Positions 1 to 7,490 of a DNA stretch of 64,000 nt are shown piece after piece. This DNA comes from Bacteroides salyersiae WAL 10018 = DSM 18765 = JCM 12988. GTDB taxonomy: Bacteria; Bacteroidota; Bacteroidia; Bacteroidales; Bacteroidaceae. Each line of letters begins with the position of its first letter. The first letter of the stretch is position 1. The stretch lies in the NCBI RefSeq assembly GCF_000381365.1, contig NZ_KB905469.1:62001-126000 (forward strand), written 5' to 3'. The notes beneath the pieces are model-generated. The model searched no databases. It was not told the origin of the DNA and worked only from the letters and a program-made list of their open reading frames with translations. The position numbers were made by a program, and so were the translations under genes.

Positions 1-2
1 CT

Positions 3-1040
3 CCGACAACAACTCCCCTCCAGGAAAAGAAAGTGGAATACAAAGGAGTAGTAGTTGACGACACTGGAAAAGGACTGGCTAACGCCACATTAGGAGCAGA
101 AATTCTGAATGACGGGACTTTTCAGAAAATAAATATTCCGAATACAAAAACAGACGCCAATGGTAATTTTTCTTTCACTGCAATAGAGGGCATCACCACG
201 ATTACCATTGACAATAAAGACATTTCTGCTTCTATGAATATCAAAAACCAAGACCGTCTCAATCTGAAGATAGTGCTTCTAAGTGCAGCTGCCAGAAAGA
301 AAATGGAGGAAAATTTGGAGGTATTCGACATTGTTGAAAAAATGCCTGTTTTTCCCGGAGGGCAAACGGCTCTGATGGAATATATAAGCCAAAACCTGCG
401 TTATCCTGCAAAAGCACATCAGGAAAGAATCCAAGGACGGGTTATCGCCGGTTTTGTTGTAGAAAAAGACGGATCGATCAGTACGCCGACAATTGTACGA
501 TCTGTCAGTCCGGAAGTGGATGCAGAGGCCATACGGGTATTATCGACCATGCCTAAATGGACTCCCGGCACTCAAAGAGGAAAAGAAGTACGTGTCCGTT
601 ATACCGTTCCCATCCTCTTCAAACTGAGCGAACCGGAAGCGGAAGAAATAAAAAACAGCAAACTGGACGAAGTTGTCGTAGTAGCGTATGCCGCTGACGA
701 AAACACAGCTACAGATGCATCGGATACTATTCTCGAGAATGCAGAAGAAATGCCTAAATACCCCGGTGGAACCGAAGGTCTGATGCGCTATCTGGCCAAA
801 AACATCAAATACCCGGTCGATGCCCAGAAAAGTAAAACGCAAGGACGCGTGGTCGTACAGATCATAGTCGATAAGGAGGGCCGTGTTACCAGTCCGAGGA
901 TCGCGCAAAGCGTGTCACCCTCGTTGGACGCAGAAGCAATACGCGTAGTAACAGGCATGCCACGTTGGGAACCCGGGAAAAATAAAGGAGAAGCGGTAGC
1001 CGTGCAATACACGCTCCCTATCAACTTCAAACTCCAGTAA
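3..1040 (+). CDS. TonB C-terminal domain protein, 5' end outside window
   Basis: The reading frame is open to the left edge, so the N-terminus is missing; the GTG at 33 is only an internal codon. The visible part starts with a carboxypeptidase-regulatory-like beta domain (roughly the first 75 residues, with KGLANATL and TDANGNFSF). Two tandem TonB C-terminal domains follow, each beginning with a (M)P-x-(F/Y)PGG motif, then a RYPA/KYPV segment, a QGRV strand, and ending in a P-I-x-FKL strand. In Bacteroides this layout is usual for BlaR1-like M56 membrane proteases and for TonB energy transducers; which one this is depends on the missing part. The role is probably at the periplasmic side of the envelope. 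A strong terminator follows directly. Confidence 0.8.
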   Translation, partial: PTTTPLQEKKVEYKGVVVDDTGKGLANATLGAEILNDGTFQKINIPNTKTDANGNFSFTAIEGITTITIDNKDISASMNIKNQDRLNLKIVLLSAAARKKMEENLEVFDIVEKMPVFPGGQTALMEYISQNLRYPAKAHQERIQGRVIAGFVVEKDGSISTPTIVRSVSPEVDAEAIRVLSTMPKWTPGTQRGKEVRVRYTVPILFKLSEPEAEEIKNSKLDEVVVVAYAADENTATDASDTILENAEEMPKYPGGTEGLMRYLAKNIKYPVDAQKSKTQGRVVVQIIVDKEGRVTSPRIAQSVSPSLDAEAIRVVTGMPRWEPGKNKGEAVAVQYTLPINFKLQ

Positions 1041-1073
1041 AAAACTCTCTCTTACACTACATTAATTGAAAAA

Positions 1074-1117
1074 GGAAGAAGGGCCCATTACTTTATGGCG
1101 CACTTCTTCTTTTTTTA
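1074..1117 (+). terminator. Rho-independent terminator after the TonB-domain gene
   Basis: A stem made of GAAGAAG (1075-1081) pairing with CTTCTTC (1103-1109), with an inner CCAT/ATGG stem, is followed by a run of T (1110-1117). It lies 35 nt after the stop codon at 1040. Confidence 0.8.
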
Positions 1118-1150
1118 TACACAAAACACAGATTCTAACTATATAATTCT

Positions 1151-1158
1151 TATTTTTG
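1151..1158 (+). promoter_or_regulatory. -7 promoter element for the TlpA-like gene
   Basis: TATTTTTG matches the Bacteroidetes -7 consensus TAnnTTTG. No clear TTTG is seen at -33. Transcription would begin near 1165. That rules out the in-frame ATG at 1095 and supports a start at 1185 with a leader of about 20 nt. Confidence 0.6.
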
Positions 1159-1184
1159 TATATAACTCTATAAATGAATATACC

Positions 1185-3068
1185 ATGAAACAATTAGCGC
1201 TCATTGCCTGCTTTCTACTAAATGTGGCATATACGCAAGCCCAAGAAAAAATGATTGAACAGCCTCCCTTTTCCGATTGGAGCTCTACAAGTATCGAAGT
1301 AGACAAAGTGGCACTGAGCGACACAGCCACCGTATTGCACATCAAAGCGTTCTACCGCCCCAAAAACTGGATAAGAATAGCATCCGGTAGTTTTCTGAAA
1401 GGAGATGACGGAGAATTATACCCTCTTCGCTACGGCATAGGCATTGCTCCCGACCAGGAATTCTGGATGCCGGAATCCGGACAGGCAGAATTTAAACTCG
1501 TCTTCCCACCCTTGCCCGAAACGGTCACCTCCATTGATTTCTCGGAAGGCGATACAGAAGGTGCTTTCAAAATCTGGGGTATCCGACTGGACGGTGAACT
1601 TCCCAAACTAAAGTTGCCGGCAGAAGCAACAGTACGCGTCAAGAAGTTATCGTCCCTCCCCATCCCTGCCATCCAAAAAGGAAAAGCCCTGTTAGAAGGT
1701 TGCTTCCTCAATTATCACCCAGGAGCATCCTCTGACTTTACCATTTACCTCTCCGGGGCCCTGAACCTGAATCAGAAAGTAAAGATAAAAATAAAAGATG
1801 ACGGCAGTTTTTCTGAAGAGATACCGGTATTGACCACTACTCCTGCCATCATGTACACCGGATCCGGTGCCATCAGCCTCTTATTAGCTCCCGGAGAAAA
1901 AACAAATATCTTTATCAACCAACGTGAAATCTGTCGCCGCCAATCCAAGTTGCACAGAGAAAAGAAATCCGATGAAGCAAACGTTTACTACGGAGGATAC
2001 TTAGCCGGATTATCGGCCGAAATCAATAAACTGAACTTCCAAACTGAAATAGATTCTGATTACCCGCTATTCATTCAAGAACTAAAAGATAAGAATGCAG
2101 AAGAAGTAAAGGCCTATATTCTAGAAAAACAGCAAAGCAAACTCCGGGAGATAGAAAATTTGAAAGCCACAAAAGCCTGTAAGGCAGTGCTTCACAATGC
2201 AGTGAATGCATCGGCAGCATCCCTCCTTATGTTCGTTCCTCAAATTGTACAACGTGTACATATCGTTAATTATAAGCTGGAAGGTGAAGCAAGTAAGGAG
2301 TATGTAAAGAACAATCCGGTGCAACTCCCGGATAATTTCTACGATCTATTAAAGGATTTCTCCAACCTCAACACTCCGGAAGCTCTCTATACCCCCCAAT
2401 ATGCACGCCTTACCGCAAGCCAGACATTCAGAAAAGCATTCGGCAAAGCACTCGGAACGGACAAAGGTATTTATTTCGACTTATCTATAGTAGCAAACGT
2501 ACTCAACGGGATCAGTGAATTTACTCCCGCATCCGAGGAACAACTGGCACAGATTGCAGGTTTGGACAATCCGGCCTATCTGGAAACCGTGAAAGAGAAG
2601 AATACCGAACTTTTAGCTAAAATAGAACAGAATAAAAAGAAGACCGGATTCACCATCAATGAGGCGGGAGAAGTCAGTAATGAGGATTTGTTCGCTTCCA
2701 TCATTTCCAAATATCGCGGACATACATTACTGGTGGATTTTTGGGCAACCTGGTGTGGTCCGTGCCGCACGGCAAATAAGGCAATGATCCCCATGAAAGA
2801 AGAGCTGAAAGACAAAGACATCGTTTATGTGTATCTCACGGGAGAGACCTCGCCAAAAGGGACATGGGAAAATATGATACCGGATATACACGGTGAGCAC
2901 TTTCGGGTAACAGACGAACAGTGGAGTTATCTAATGGATTCATTCAGCATCAGAGGAGTGCCTACCTATCTTCTCGTCGACCGCGAAGGAAACATTACCT
3001 ACAAAACAACCGGATTTCCCGGGACAGACAAGATGAAAGAAGAATTACTGAAAACACTTGATAAATAA
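1185..3068 (+). CDS. TlpA-like thioredoxin-fold protein, secreted
   Basis: This 627-residue protein starts at 1185, where MKQLALIACFLL opens a signal peptide ending near AYTQAQ. An upstream in-frame ATG at 1095 lies before the likely transcription start. The first ~490 residues have no motif I can name apart from a beta-rich N-terminal part typical of DUF4369-like periplasmic proteins of Bacteroides. The C-terminal ~130 residues form a thioredoxin/AhpC-TSA domain with the WCGPC redox site (Cys524, Cys527) and the cis-proline segment GVPTYLLVD. It is expected to act as a periplasmic or outer-membrane-attached disulfide reductase. The substrate is unknown. It is monocistronic, followed by a 14-bp inverted repeat. 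Confidence 0.85.
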   Translation: MKQLALIACFLLNVAYTQAQEKMIEQPPFSDWSSTSIEVDKVALSDTATVLHIKAFYRPKNWIRIASGSFLKGDDGELYPLRYGIGIAPDQEFWMPESGQAEFKLVFPPLPETVTSIDFSEGDTEGAFKIWGIRLDGELPKLKLPAEATVRVKKLSSLPIPAIQKGKALLEGCFLNYHPGASSDFTIYLSGALNLNQKVKIKIKDDGSFSEEIPVLTTTPAIMYTGSGAISLLLAPGEKTNIFINQREICRRQSKLHREKKSDEANVYYGGYLAGLSAEINKLNFQTEIDSDYPLFIQELKDKNAEEVKAYILEKQQSKLREIENLKATKACKAVLHNAVNASAASLLMFVPQIVQRVHIVNYKLEGEASKEYVKNNPVQLPDNFYDLLKDFSNLNTPEALYTPQYARLTASQTFRKAFGKALGTDKGIYFDLSIVANVLNGISEFTPASEEQLAQIAGLDNPAYLETVKEKNTELLAKIEQNKKKTGFTINEAGEVSNEDLFASIISKYRGHTLLVDFWATWCGPCRTANKAMIPMKEELKDKDIVYVYLTGETSPKGTWENMIPDIHGEHFRVTDEQWSYLMDSFSIRGVPTYLLVDREGNITYKTTGFPGTDKMKEELLKTLDK

Positions 3069-3074
3069 TAACGA

Positions 3075-3124
3075 AATTCCGCCTCTACAGGATGTATACT
3101 AATACAAACAGTAGAGGCGGAATT
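3075..3124 (+). terminator. 14-bp perfect inverted repeat, likely terminator
   Basis: The arms 3075-3088 and 3111-3124 are perfect reverse complements (AATTCCGCCTCTAC and its complement). The hairpin starts 7 nt after the stop of the TlpA-like gene. A long T run is absent, so termination efficiency is uncertain. Confidence 0.6.
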
Positions 3125-3188
3125 GTAAGTCTTCCATTAACGGACCACCGTCATAATGCCCGTGTCGGTTTGAATAACGCCCGCATTA

Positions 3189-3303
3189 GTTTCAATACGT
3201 TGAAACTAATTGTTCCATACAGACGAAACGGTTCGTTTCATACTATAGAAACCATCCGTTTCATACTGATGGAACCGAACGTTTCAATAAATTGAAACCA
3301 TGC
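3189..3303. repeat. Five tandem 23-nt palindromic units
   Basis: The units start at 3189, 3212, 3235, 3258 and 3281, each exactly 23 nt. Each carries an 18-nt core of the form GTTTCA-N6-TGAAAC followed by a 5-nt variable tail (TAATT, GGTTC, CATCC, CGAAC, CATGC). The first and last cores are perfect palindromes with 7-8 bp arms, and the middle ones are degenerate. Two weaker 21-nt units with a GCCCG motif seem to precede them from about 3153. The array lies between convergent genes. It is not protein coding as far as I can tell. Confidence 0.8.
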
Positions 3304-3354
3304 ATTGCCTTACTCGCAAAAGTAACGGGAAAGCATCTCATTCCCTTTTCGGGA

Positions 3355-4461
3355 TTACTTGTGCATTTCTACAATCTGAGTAGGAGCTTTCTCTACATTC
3401 CTGCGATCTACCTGCCGGACTACAGCAGCCGCCAATGATAGGAAAGCGCGACCGGTCATCGTATTTTCATCCAATGCAACAGGAGTACCCTTATCACCGT
3501 TTTCACAGATACTCTGTACGATAGGTATCTGCCCTAACAAAGGTACATTCATCTCTTCTGCCAACTTCTTGGCGCCCTCACGGCCGAAAATATAATATTT
3601 ATTATCCGGCAGTTCGGCAGGAGTAAACCAAGCCATGTTCTCCACCAAACCCAAAATCGGTACATTTACCTTGTCATTGGTAAACATATTGATACCTTTG
3701 CGGGCATCTGCCAAAGCAACCGCCTGCGGAGTACTAACCACTACAGCACCGGTCATGGCCAATGTCTGTACCACAGTCAGATGGATATCACTCGTACCCG
3801 GCGGCAAATCGATAAGGAAATAATCCAGTTCTCCCCAGGCAGCATCGCCAATAAGCTGTTTCAATGCATTACTGGCCATCCCCCCACGCCACAAAGTAGC
3901 CTGATCCGGGTCGACAAAAAAGCCTATGGAAAGAAGTTTCACCCCATACTTTTCTACAGGAATGATCATATCACGCCCGTCTATCTTCTCGGCATACGGA
4001 CGGGCGTCTTCCACCTGAAACATTTTCGGCATAGAAGGACCGAAAATATCGGCATCCAGCAATCCCACTTTATAGCCTAACTTGGCAAGAGCCACAGCCA
4101 GATTGGCCGCTACGGTAGATTTCCCCACCCCTCCTTTTCCGGAAGAAATACCAATAATATTTTTTACCTGCGGCAATAACTTCCCGACTTCCGGACGCGC
4201 CGCCTGAACTGTTTTCACACTGATATTACCTACGATTTCCACTTCTTTGCCTACATGAGTAAGGATAGCCGTTTCGGCAGCCTTAACCACCGACTTCATA
4301 AACGGATCGGTAGGTTTCTCAAAAATAAGGGAAAAAGAAACTTTCATTCCCTCGATACGGATGTCATCCTCCACCATACCGGCTTCAACAAGATTCTTTC
4401 CGGTACCGGGATAACGCACTGTTGCCAATGCATCTAATATTAACTTTGGATAAAGTGCCAT
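3355..4461 (-). CDS. mrp: Mrp/ApbC-family P-loop ATPase, iron-sulfur carrier
   Basis: The 368-residue protein has an N-terminal MIP18/DUF59 domain (about 1-90) and a ParA/MinD-like ATPase domain with a deviant Walker A GKGGVGKS at 108-115. DADIFGPS and LIDLPPGTSD follow as the switch and Walker B regions. Family members bind and transfer Fe-S clusters in the cytoplasm. The usual CxxC pair near the C-terminus is not present: the segment ENMAWFTPAELP stands where ENMSYFxCPxC is expected. That replacement is, to my knowledge, common in Bacteroidetes. The gene follows trmB in the same direction, separated by a 150-nt spacer that can fold into a long hairpin. Confidence 0.92.
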   Translation of the reverse strand: MALYPKLILDALATVRYPGTGKNLVEAGMVEDDIRIEGMKVSFSLIFEKPTDPFMKSVVKAAETAILTHVGKEVEIVGNISVKTVQAARPEVGKLLPQVKNIIGISSGKGGVGKSTVAANLAVALAKLGYKVGLLDADIFGPSMPKMFQVEDARPYAEKIDGRDMIIPVEKYGVKLLSIGFFVDPDQATLWRGGMASNALKQLIGDAAWGELDYFLIDLPPGTSDIHLTVVQTLAMTGAVVVSTPQAVALADARKGINMFTNDKVNVPILGLVENMAWFTPAELPDNKYYIFGREGAKKLAEEMNVPLLGQIPIVQSICENGDKGTPVALDENTMTGRAFLSLAAAVVRQVDRRNVEKAPTQIVEMHK

Positions 4462-4465
4462 AATT

Positions 4466-4607
4466 ATTTACGATTTGACGATTTACAATTTGACGATTGA
4501 TAAATGATGACCGATGATTTATGATTTGGCGATTGATGATTTGACGATTGATAACTTAGAGATCATCATTTATCAATCGCAAAACCGTAAATCGTCAAAT
4601 CGTAAAT
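4466..4607. repeat. Long imperfect inverted repeat of ACGATT words
   Basis: The arms 4466-4510 and 4563-4607 match at 41 of 45 positions as reverse complements. Both are built from repeated words such as TTTACGATTTGACG and GATTGATAAATGATGA, and the loop repeats the same words. It fills the trmB-mrp spacer and could fold in RNA of either strand. The same words recur at the end of xseA (7452-7490). Confidence 0.75.
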
Positions 4608-4611
4608 CCCT

Positions 4612-5370
4612 TTACTTGCTGGTTTGCAATCCGCTCCGCTTGCTACGGTTATAGCTACGATACGAATCAAGCTCTATTTCAATGTCCGGCTCATGCAATT
4701 CTCCTGCTTGGGGAAGCCGGAACTTGATATACTTTATACTTAAACCACGATCGAGCCACTGTTGTTCATAATAAGTTTTAATGCCTAAGATATCATCTAC
4801 AAGATCGGAATGATAAAGATCCTCCGTAATAAATTCTACCGGGAAACGGTTTTCCTCAATCATGTAGCGGGTATAAGTAAACATAAAGTTGCTGTCTGTT
4901 TTCAGATGAATAATGCCGTCCGGCTTAAGGAAGCGGCGATAGCGTTCCATGAAGTATGTGGAGGTCAATCGCTTGGTCGCTTTCTTCATCTGCGGATCAG
5001 AAAAAGTCAACCAAATTTCACTCACCTCTTCCGGAGCAAAGAAGCGGTCTATAATCTCGATATTTGTACGCAAAAAGGCTACATTCTTCATTCCCGATCG
5101 CAAGGCATCGGTGGCTCCGGTCCACATACGCGCCCCTTTAATATCGACACCGATGAAATTTTTATCGGGAAACATCTGTGCCAGTCCTACGGTATACTCT
5201 CCCCGACCACAGCCCAATTCAAGCACAATCGGACGGTCATTGCCGAAAAACTTTTCATGCCACTTGCCTTTCATATCAAAAGCCACATTGTCCGCCACCG
5301 AATAAGGATACTCAAACACATGCGGATAACTTGCCATATCGGCAAATTTCTCTAATTTCCCTTTTCCCAT
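4612..5370 (-). CDS. trmB: tRNA (guanine-N7)-methyltransferase
   Basis: The enzyme methylates G46 of tRNAs at N7 using S-adenosylmethionine. The start at 5370 (MGKGKLEKFADM) is chosen because a promoter at 5392-5423 puts the transcript start near 5385, downstream of the other in-frame start at 5394. This gives 252 residues. The SAM-binding motif VLELGCGRGEY is clear, followed by FIGVDIKGARM and the family motif region IWLTFSDPQMKK, where other bacteria have PDPWxKK. YHSDLVDD and IKYIKFRLP near the end also fit the family. It is transcribed toward mrp. Confidence 0.93.
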   Translation of the reverse strand: MGKGKLEKFADMASYPHVFEYPYSVADNVAFDMKGKWHEKFFGNDRPIVLELGCGRGEYTVGLAQMFPDKNFIGVDIKGARMWTGATDALRSGMKNVAFLRTNIEIIDRFFAPEEVSEIWLTFSDPQMKKATKRLTSTYFMERYRRFLKPDGIIHLKTDSNFMFTYTRYMIEENRFPVEFITEDLYHSDLVDDILGIKTYYEQQWLDRGLSIKYIKFRLPQAGELHEPDIEIELDSYRSYNRSKRSGLQTSK

Positions 5371-5391
5371 ATAATAATTGCAATTAGATTG

Positions 5392-5423
5392 CAAAGTTAC
5401 TTACTTTCGGCGGAAACGGCAAA
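5392..5423 (-). promoter_or_regulatory. Promoter of trmB
   Basis: Read on the minus strand: TTTG (5420-5423), 20 nt, TAACTTTG (5392-5399), a good match to the Bacteroidetes consensus. The predicted start is about 15 nt before the trmB ATG. Confidence 0.75.
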
Positions 5424-5454
5424 AATAAATGGAGTACAGATTTCTCCATACTCC
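5421..5454 (-). terminator. Terminator of the ilvE-DUF975 transcript
   Basis: On the minus strand GGAGTA (5449-5454) and TACTCC (5431-5436) form a stem, followed by ATTTATTTTT. It lies about 70 nt past the DUF975 stop. Its T tract overlaps the -33 element of the trmB promoter. Confidence 0.6.
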
Positions 5455-5522
5455 ATTATTAAGGATATAAGAACCTGCTTTAGTTTCTCTCAGAACACAA
5501 AAACAGGTCGAAAAGTATTATC

Positions 5523-6137
5523 TTAGATTTCCACCGTACCCTCTACAATGACTTCTTCTACTGCCTGTGCTTTCAAATCTTCATAGAAAGCAGCATGAGC
5601 TGCCTGCATGTAAGGCTGCAAAAAGAAGTATCCGATACCCAATGTGAAAAGACACAGGATGGCCCAGCCGATAAAGCTAAGATCGAGCAAGAACAGCTTC
5701 ATCTTGTTGCCTTCCATCATGGCCATACTTTTCTCAATAGCGCCATTATTAGCCAATTCGGGTTGATCTTTCAAGATAAAATCGGTCATTGCATACGAAT
5801 AATACTTGATAATACCCGGAATAACCAGCAACAAGGTCCACAACACTGTATAAATGGCTTGAAGCAATTTTGTGCCGATGATACGTCCATAGTCGCTGAA
5901 TCCATCAAACAGTCCTCCGATATTCACATCACTGCCTCTGAATACATCCAATATCACAATGGCATAACCATAAGCTATCGGCAACGTTAACAGAAGGATC
6001 AATATTCCGACTACCGGAATGGCAGACAATCCACCAACCACTGCACTGTAAATTAAGGTAGCAATCGCCGCCATCACCCATTTATCAGTAAGAGCAGCAC
6101 GCGCTTCTGCACGTAATTCTGAATTTTGTTTCAACAT
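5523..6137 (-). CDS. DUF975 family integral membrane protein
   Basis: This 204-residue protein has about four to five hydrophobic segments: WVMAAIATLIYSAVVGG, PVVGILILLLTLPIAYGY, a pair around AIYTVLWTLLLVIPGII, and FIGWAILCLFTLGIGYFF. The glycine-rich pattern SDYGRIIG followed by IPGIIKYYSYAM is typical of DUF975 (inner-membrane proteins of unknown function). The N-terminal LKQNSELRAEARAAL helix is also typical of the family. It is 31 nt after ilvE and probably on the same transcript. I cannot assign a biochemical role. Confidence 0.8.
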   Translation of the reverse strand: MLKQNSELRAEARAALTDKWVMAAIATLIYSAVVGGLSAIPVVGILILLLTLPIAYGYAIVILDVFRGSDVNIGGLFDGFSDYGRIIGTKLLQAIYTVLWTLLLVIPGIIKYYSYAMTDFILKDQPELANNGAIEKSMAMMEGNKMKLFLLDLSFIGWAILCLFTLGIGYFFLQPYMQAAHAAFYEDLKAQAVEEVIVEGTVEI

Positions 6138-6168
6138 AAGATATAAGATTAATAATGATTAATAAAAG

Positions 6169-7188
6169 TTATTCCACTACAGTTACCCAATTGTGTGTAT
6201 CCGGCTCATCACCATACTGGATAGCACGCAGCTTATTATACAACTTCGTACAAACCGGGCCCGGCTTGCCATCCTTCGAGATAACATAAGAATGATCATT
6301 TTCCGGATCATCGATACGTTGTATCGGACTGATTACGGCAGCCGTACCGCAAGCACCCGCTTCTTCGAATGTCGCCAGCTCCTCTTCGGGCACCGGGCGG
6401 CGTTCCACTTTCAGCCCCATATCTTCCGCCAACTGCATCAAGCTCTTATTGGTAATGGAAGGCAGAATGGATGTAGACAACGGAGTGATATAGGTATTGT
6501 TCTTTATACCGAAGAAATTGGCCGCACCACACTCGTCCATATACTTCTTTTCTTTTGCATCCAAATAGAATTCAGCAGAATAACCGGCTTTGTGAGCCTC
6601 CTGGCTGGCACGCAGACTGGCAGCATAATTACCCCCCACCTTAAAAGTTCCTGTTCCCAACGGAGCAGCCCGGTCATATTTTCGGGTAATGACATACGGA
6701 GTAGTGGCAAATCCTCCTTTGAAATAAGGACCTACCGGAGTGACGAAAATAACAAAAAGATATTCGTCGGCAGGACGTACACCGACTTGTGCTCCGGTAC
6801 CGATCAGTAACGGACGGATATAAAGAGAGGCCCCCGTCTCATAAGGCGGAATAAAACGCTCGTTCAGTTTTACCGCTTTCAGAACTGCCTCTTTGAAACG
6901 TTCGGTAGGAAGTTCCGGCATTAGAATTCCCCGGCAGGTAGATTGCAAACGCGCGGCGTTTTCTTCAAGACGGAAAATACGGACTTTACCATCTTTGCCA
7001 CGAAAGGCTTTCAGCCCTTCAAAAGCTTCCTGACCATAGTGCAGACAGGTAGCTGCCATATGCAGATTAAGAATTTCGCTGCTGCTTATTTCCAGTTCGC
7101 CCCATGCGCCATCGCGGAAATTAATTCTCACGTTGTAATCTGTCTTCATATATCCGAATGACAAATTAGACCAATCTATTTCTTTCAT
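6169..7188 (-). CDS. ilvE: Branched-chain amino acid aminotransferase
   Basis: This 339-residue fold-type IV PLP enzyme reversibly transfers the amino group between leucine, isoleucine or valine and 2-oxoglutarate. Visible markers are GQEAFEGLKAFR near the N-terminus, the lysine in FKVGGNYAAS that should bind PLP, the EFYLDAKEKKYMDECG strand pair of the family, and the C-terminal EEAGACGTAAVISP segment that contacts the cofactor phosphate. Length and motifs fit the long bacterial/eukaryotic BCAT class. It is followed by DUF975 in the same orientation. Confidence 0.95.
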   Translation of the reverse strand: MKEIDWSNLSFGYMKTDYNVRINFRDGAWGELEISSSEILNLHMAATCLHYGQEAFEGLKAFRGKDGKVRIFRLEENAARLQSTCRGILMPELPTERFKEAVLKAVKLNERFIPPYETGASLYIRPLLIGTGAQVGVRPADEYLFVIFVTPVGPYFKGGFATTPYVITRKYDRAAPLGTGTFKVGGNYAASLRASQEAHKAGYSAEFYLDAKEKKYMDECGAANFFGIKNNTYITPLSTSILPSITNKSLMQLAEDMGLKVERRPVPEEELATFEEAGACGTAAVISPIQRIDDPENDHSYVISKDGKPGPVCTKLYNKLRAIQYGDEPDTHNWVTVVE

Positions 7189-7225
7189 ATTATTAAGTAA
7201 TTAGTTAAATTCTCCTATCAGACAA

Positions 7226-7233
7226 CAAAAATA
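7226..7233 (-). promoter_or_regulatory. Possible -7 element upstream of ilvE
   Basis: TATTTTTG on the minus strand fits TAnnTTTG and lies about 40 nt before the ilvE ATG. No TTTG is seen at the right distance upstream, so this is a weaker candidate than the others listed. Confidence 0.35.
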
Positions 7234-7237
7234 ACTT

Positions 7238-7447
7238 TTATTCTTTAGATTGTTGCCTTTCCTGCAACAATTTTTCGACTTCATGATCAGCTTTCGTCAG
7301 TTTCTCTGTACAAAAGGCTATAATTTCATTGGCCTCCTTTATCTTTTCTGCCAACACATCTATTTCCAGTTCATTATTGTCAATCTGACGGACAATCTTT
7401 TCCAAGCGTTCCATTGCTTGAGAGTAGGTTTCTTTTTTTGCAGACAT
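7238..7447 (-). CDS. xseB: Exodeoxyribonuclease VII small subunit
   Basis: The 69-residue protein is the small partner of XseA. It forms a two-helix coiled coil that assembles along the large subunit in the nuclease that degrades single-stranded DNA to short oligonucleotides. The helix YSQAMERLEKIVRQIDNNEL and the following DVLAEKIKEANEIIAF match the family core. It lies 7 nt after xseA, as in most bacteria. Confidence 0.93.
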   Translation of the reverse strand: MSAKKETYSQAMERLEKIVRQIDNNELEIDVLAEKIKEANEIIAFCTEKLTKADHEVEKLLQERQQSKE

Positions 7448-7451
7448 CTTT

Positions 7452-7490
7452 TTGTTATTTACGATTGGACGATTTACGATTTACGATTGA
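7452..7490. repeat. ACGATT-word repeat at the xseA 3' end
   Basis: The stretch repeats TTTACGATT-type words seen in the trmB-mrp inverted repeat. It spans the xseA stop codon and the xseA-xseB junction, so the last residues of XseA (SIVNRKSSNRK) are encoded by repeat-like sequence. Confidence 0.55.

Noticed and set aside
3092..3295. 67-codon plus-strand reading frame
   Set aside because: It runs through the inverted repeat and the 23-nt palindrome array; the peptide has no recognisable features and the periodicity explains the open frame.
3189..3303. CRISPR array
   Set aside because: Units are 22-23 nt in total with only 3-5 nt between palindromic cores, far too short for spacers, and there are no cas genes. 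The same holds for the other three arrays.
4810..5355. 181-codon plus-strand frame opposite trmB
   Set aside because: It is antisense to a well-conserved methyltransferase gene and has no protein-like motif.
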